Shown here one piece after another: positions 6,193 through 6,596 of a stretch of DNA of 6,596 nucleotides (the stretch's first letter is position 1; every line of letters begins with the position of its first letter). Both the position numbers and the translations under genes were made by a program. Origin of the DNA: Ruminococcus sp. CAG:254. GTDB lineage: Bacteria > Bacillota > Clostridia > Oscillospirales > Ruminococcaceae. Location of the stretch: NCBI GenBank assembly GCA_000433635.1, contig HF997944.1:2960-9555 (forward strand), in the 5' to 3' direction. The notes under the pieces were generated by a model. The model saw only the letters and a list, made by a program, of their open reading frames with translations, did not search any database and had not been told where the DNA came from.

Positions 6193-6594
6193 TCATTTCA
6201 ACAAAATAATAATAGAAGCAGGGTAAACAAAGGAAAGAAAAGAAGCATCCAACGTATCATAACGAGTAGCAATTCTGCGAAACCATTTTAATTTTTGAAA
6301 AAAACATTCTACAAGATGACGTTCTTTATAAAGATAATAATCACATGCCCAGGGTTCTTTTGTATTTGATTTTGGAGGTATTGTATAGGATTCGCCGTTT
6401 TCTGTAATATATGACCGAATTTCTTTTGAACCATACGCTTTATCCCCAAGGATATTGCTTTTCGTGATGTCTACTTTTTTCAATAAATCAATCGCATGCT
6501 TGCTGTCTGCATCATTCCCAGCACTGATTAGAAATTCTACAGGATTTCCAAGACCGTCTACAATTGCATGGAGCTTTGTGTTCAATCCTCCACG
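6193..6594 (-). CDS. IS5-family transposase, 3' part (continues past the right edge)
   Basis: The minus-strand frame enters at the right edge with RGGLNTKLHAIVDGLGNP, a signature of IS5/IS427-group transposases, and ends at TGA 6193-6195. About 133 residues are visible. They include ILGDKAYGS with the second DDE aspartate and the Y-2-R-3-E-6-K signature in YKERHLVECFFQKLK, which holds the catalytic Glu. The C-terminus (WFRRIATRYD and LDASFLSFVY) matches the group to its end. A TTG that could be read as a start near the edge is internal, because the frame continues upstream into RGG. IS427-group elements often split the transposase into two frames, so this may be the second part, made by frameshifting. 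No stop or frameshift is visible, so the element could be active if its upstream part is intact. It is transcribed toward the sugar operon's end. Confidence 0.9.
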   Translation of the reverse strand, partial: RGGLNTKLHAIVDGLGNPVEFLISAGNDADSKHAIDLLKKVDITKSNILGDKAYGSKEIRSYITENGESYTIPPKSNTKEPWACDYYLYKERHLVECFFQKLKWFRRIATRYDTLDASFLSFVYPASIIILLK

Positions 6595-6596
6595 GG

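Larger units (their letters stand above)
5499..6596. mobile_element. Cluster of three insertion-sequence remnants (IS3, IS630, IS5)
   Basis: Downstream of the operon terminator, everything recognisable is transposase-derived: a plus-strand IS3 orfA with an amber stop, a minus-strand IS630 3' end, and a minus-strand IS5-type 3' part running out of the window. The gaps 5499-5515, 5885-5909 and 6141-6192 hold no gene. The order suggests successive insertions, with the IS630 fragment having replaced or interrupted the IS3 orfB region and the IS5-type element being most recent because it is the least damaged. Confidence 0.75.

Noticed and set aside
5499..6596. A possible defence island, toxin-antitoxin pair, CRISPR array or new small-RNA system in the gene-poor end
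   Set aside because: All recognisable coding is transposase-derived, and there are no regularly spaced repeats or paired small genes.

Overview
The window looks like a piece of chromosome from an anaerobic, low-to-moderate GC Bacillota, probably a gut or rumen Clostridia member resembling Ruminococcus. This rests on strong AGGAGG-type ribosome binding sites, tight gene packing, a carbohydrate-uptake ABC system of the MsmEFGK type, and insertion-sequence fragments of IS3, IS630 and IS5 types. The genus is an inference from protein style, not a database match.

Positions 1-5441 hold one plus-strand operon, cut at its 5' end by the window edge. In order: the C-terminal part of an extracellular sugar-binding lipoprotein (3-314), two MalF/MalG-type permeases (316-1215 and 1187-2038, overlapping by 29 bases), a MalK/MsmK/UgpC-type ATPase (2042-3136), a GH32 beta-fructosidase without signal peptide (3152-4453), and a PfkB-family fructokinase (4464-5441). 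Spacing between genes is 1 base after the binding protein, an overlap between the permeases, then 3, 15 and 10 bases, so all six are probably co-transcribed. The operon ends in a long stem-loop terminator (5448-5498).

The genes describe one pathway. A sucrose or short fructo-oligosaccharide is captured outside the cell, imported unphosphorylated by a complete ABC transporter with its own ATPase, cut in the cytoplasm by the GH32 enzyme, and the released fructose is phosphorylated to fructose-6-phosphate. No sucrose phosphorylase, PTS component or regulator lies in the window. The promoter and any LacI-type regulator would be upstream of it.

Positions 5499-6596 are an insertion-sequence graveyard. 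An IS3-type orfA (about 5561-5884) has an in-frame amber codon and no good start. It abuts the 3' end of an IS630-type transposase on the minus strand (5910-6140). Next comes the 3' part of an IS5-family transposase on the minus strand (6193-6594), which continues past the right edge and appears intact as far as visible. I found no tRNA, rRNA, CRISPR or riboswitch. Nothing here amounts to a clearly undescribed system; the points of interest are the permease overlap, the shared change in both permease coupling loops, the two-way terminator, and the layered IS remnants.
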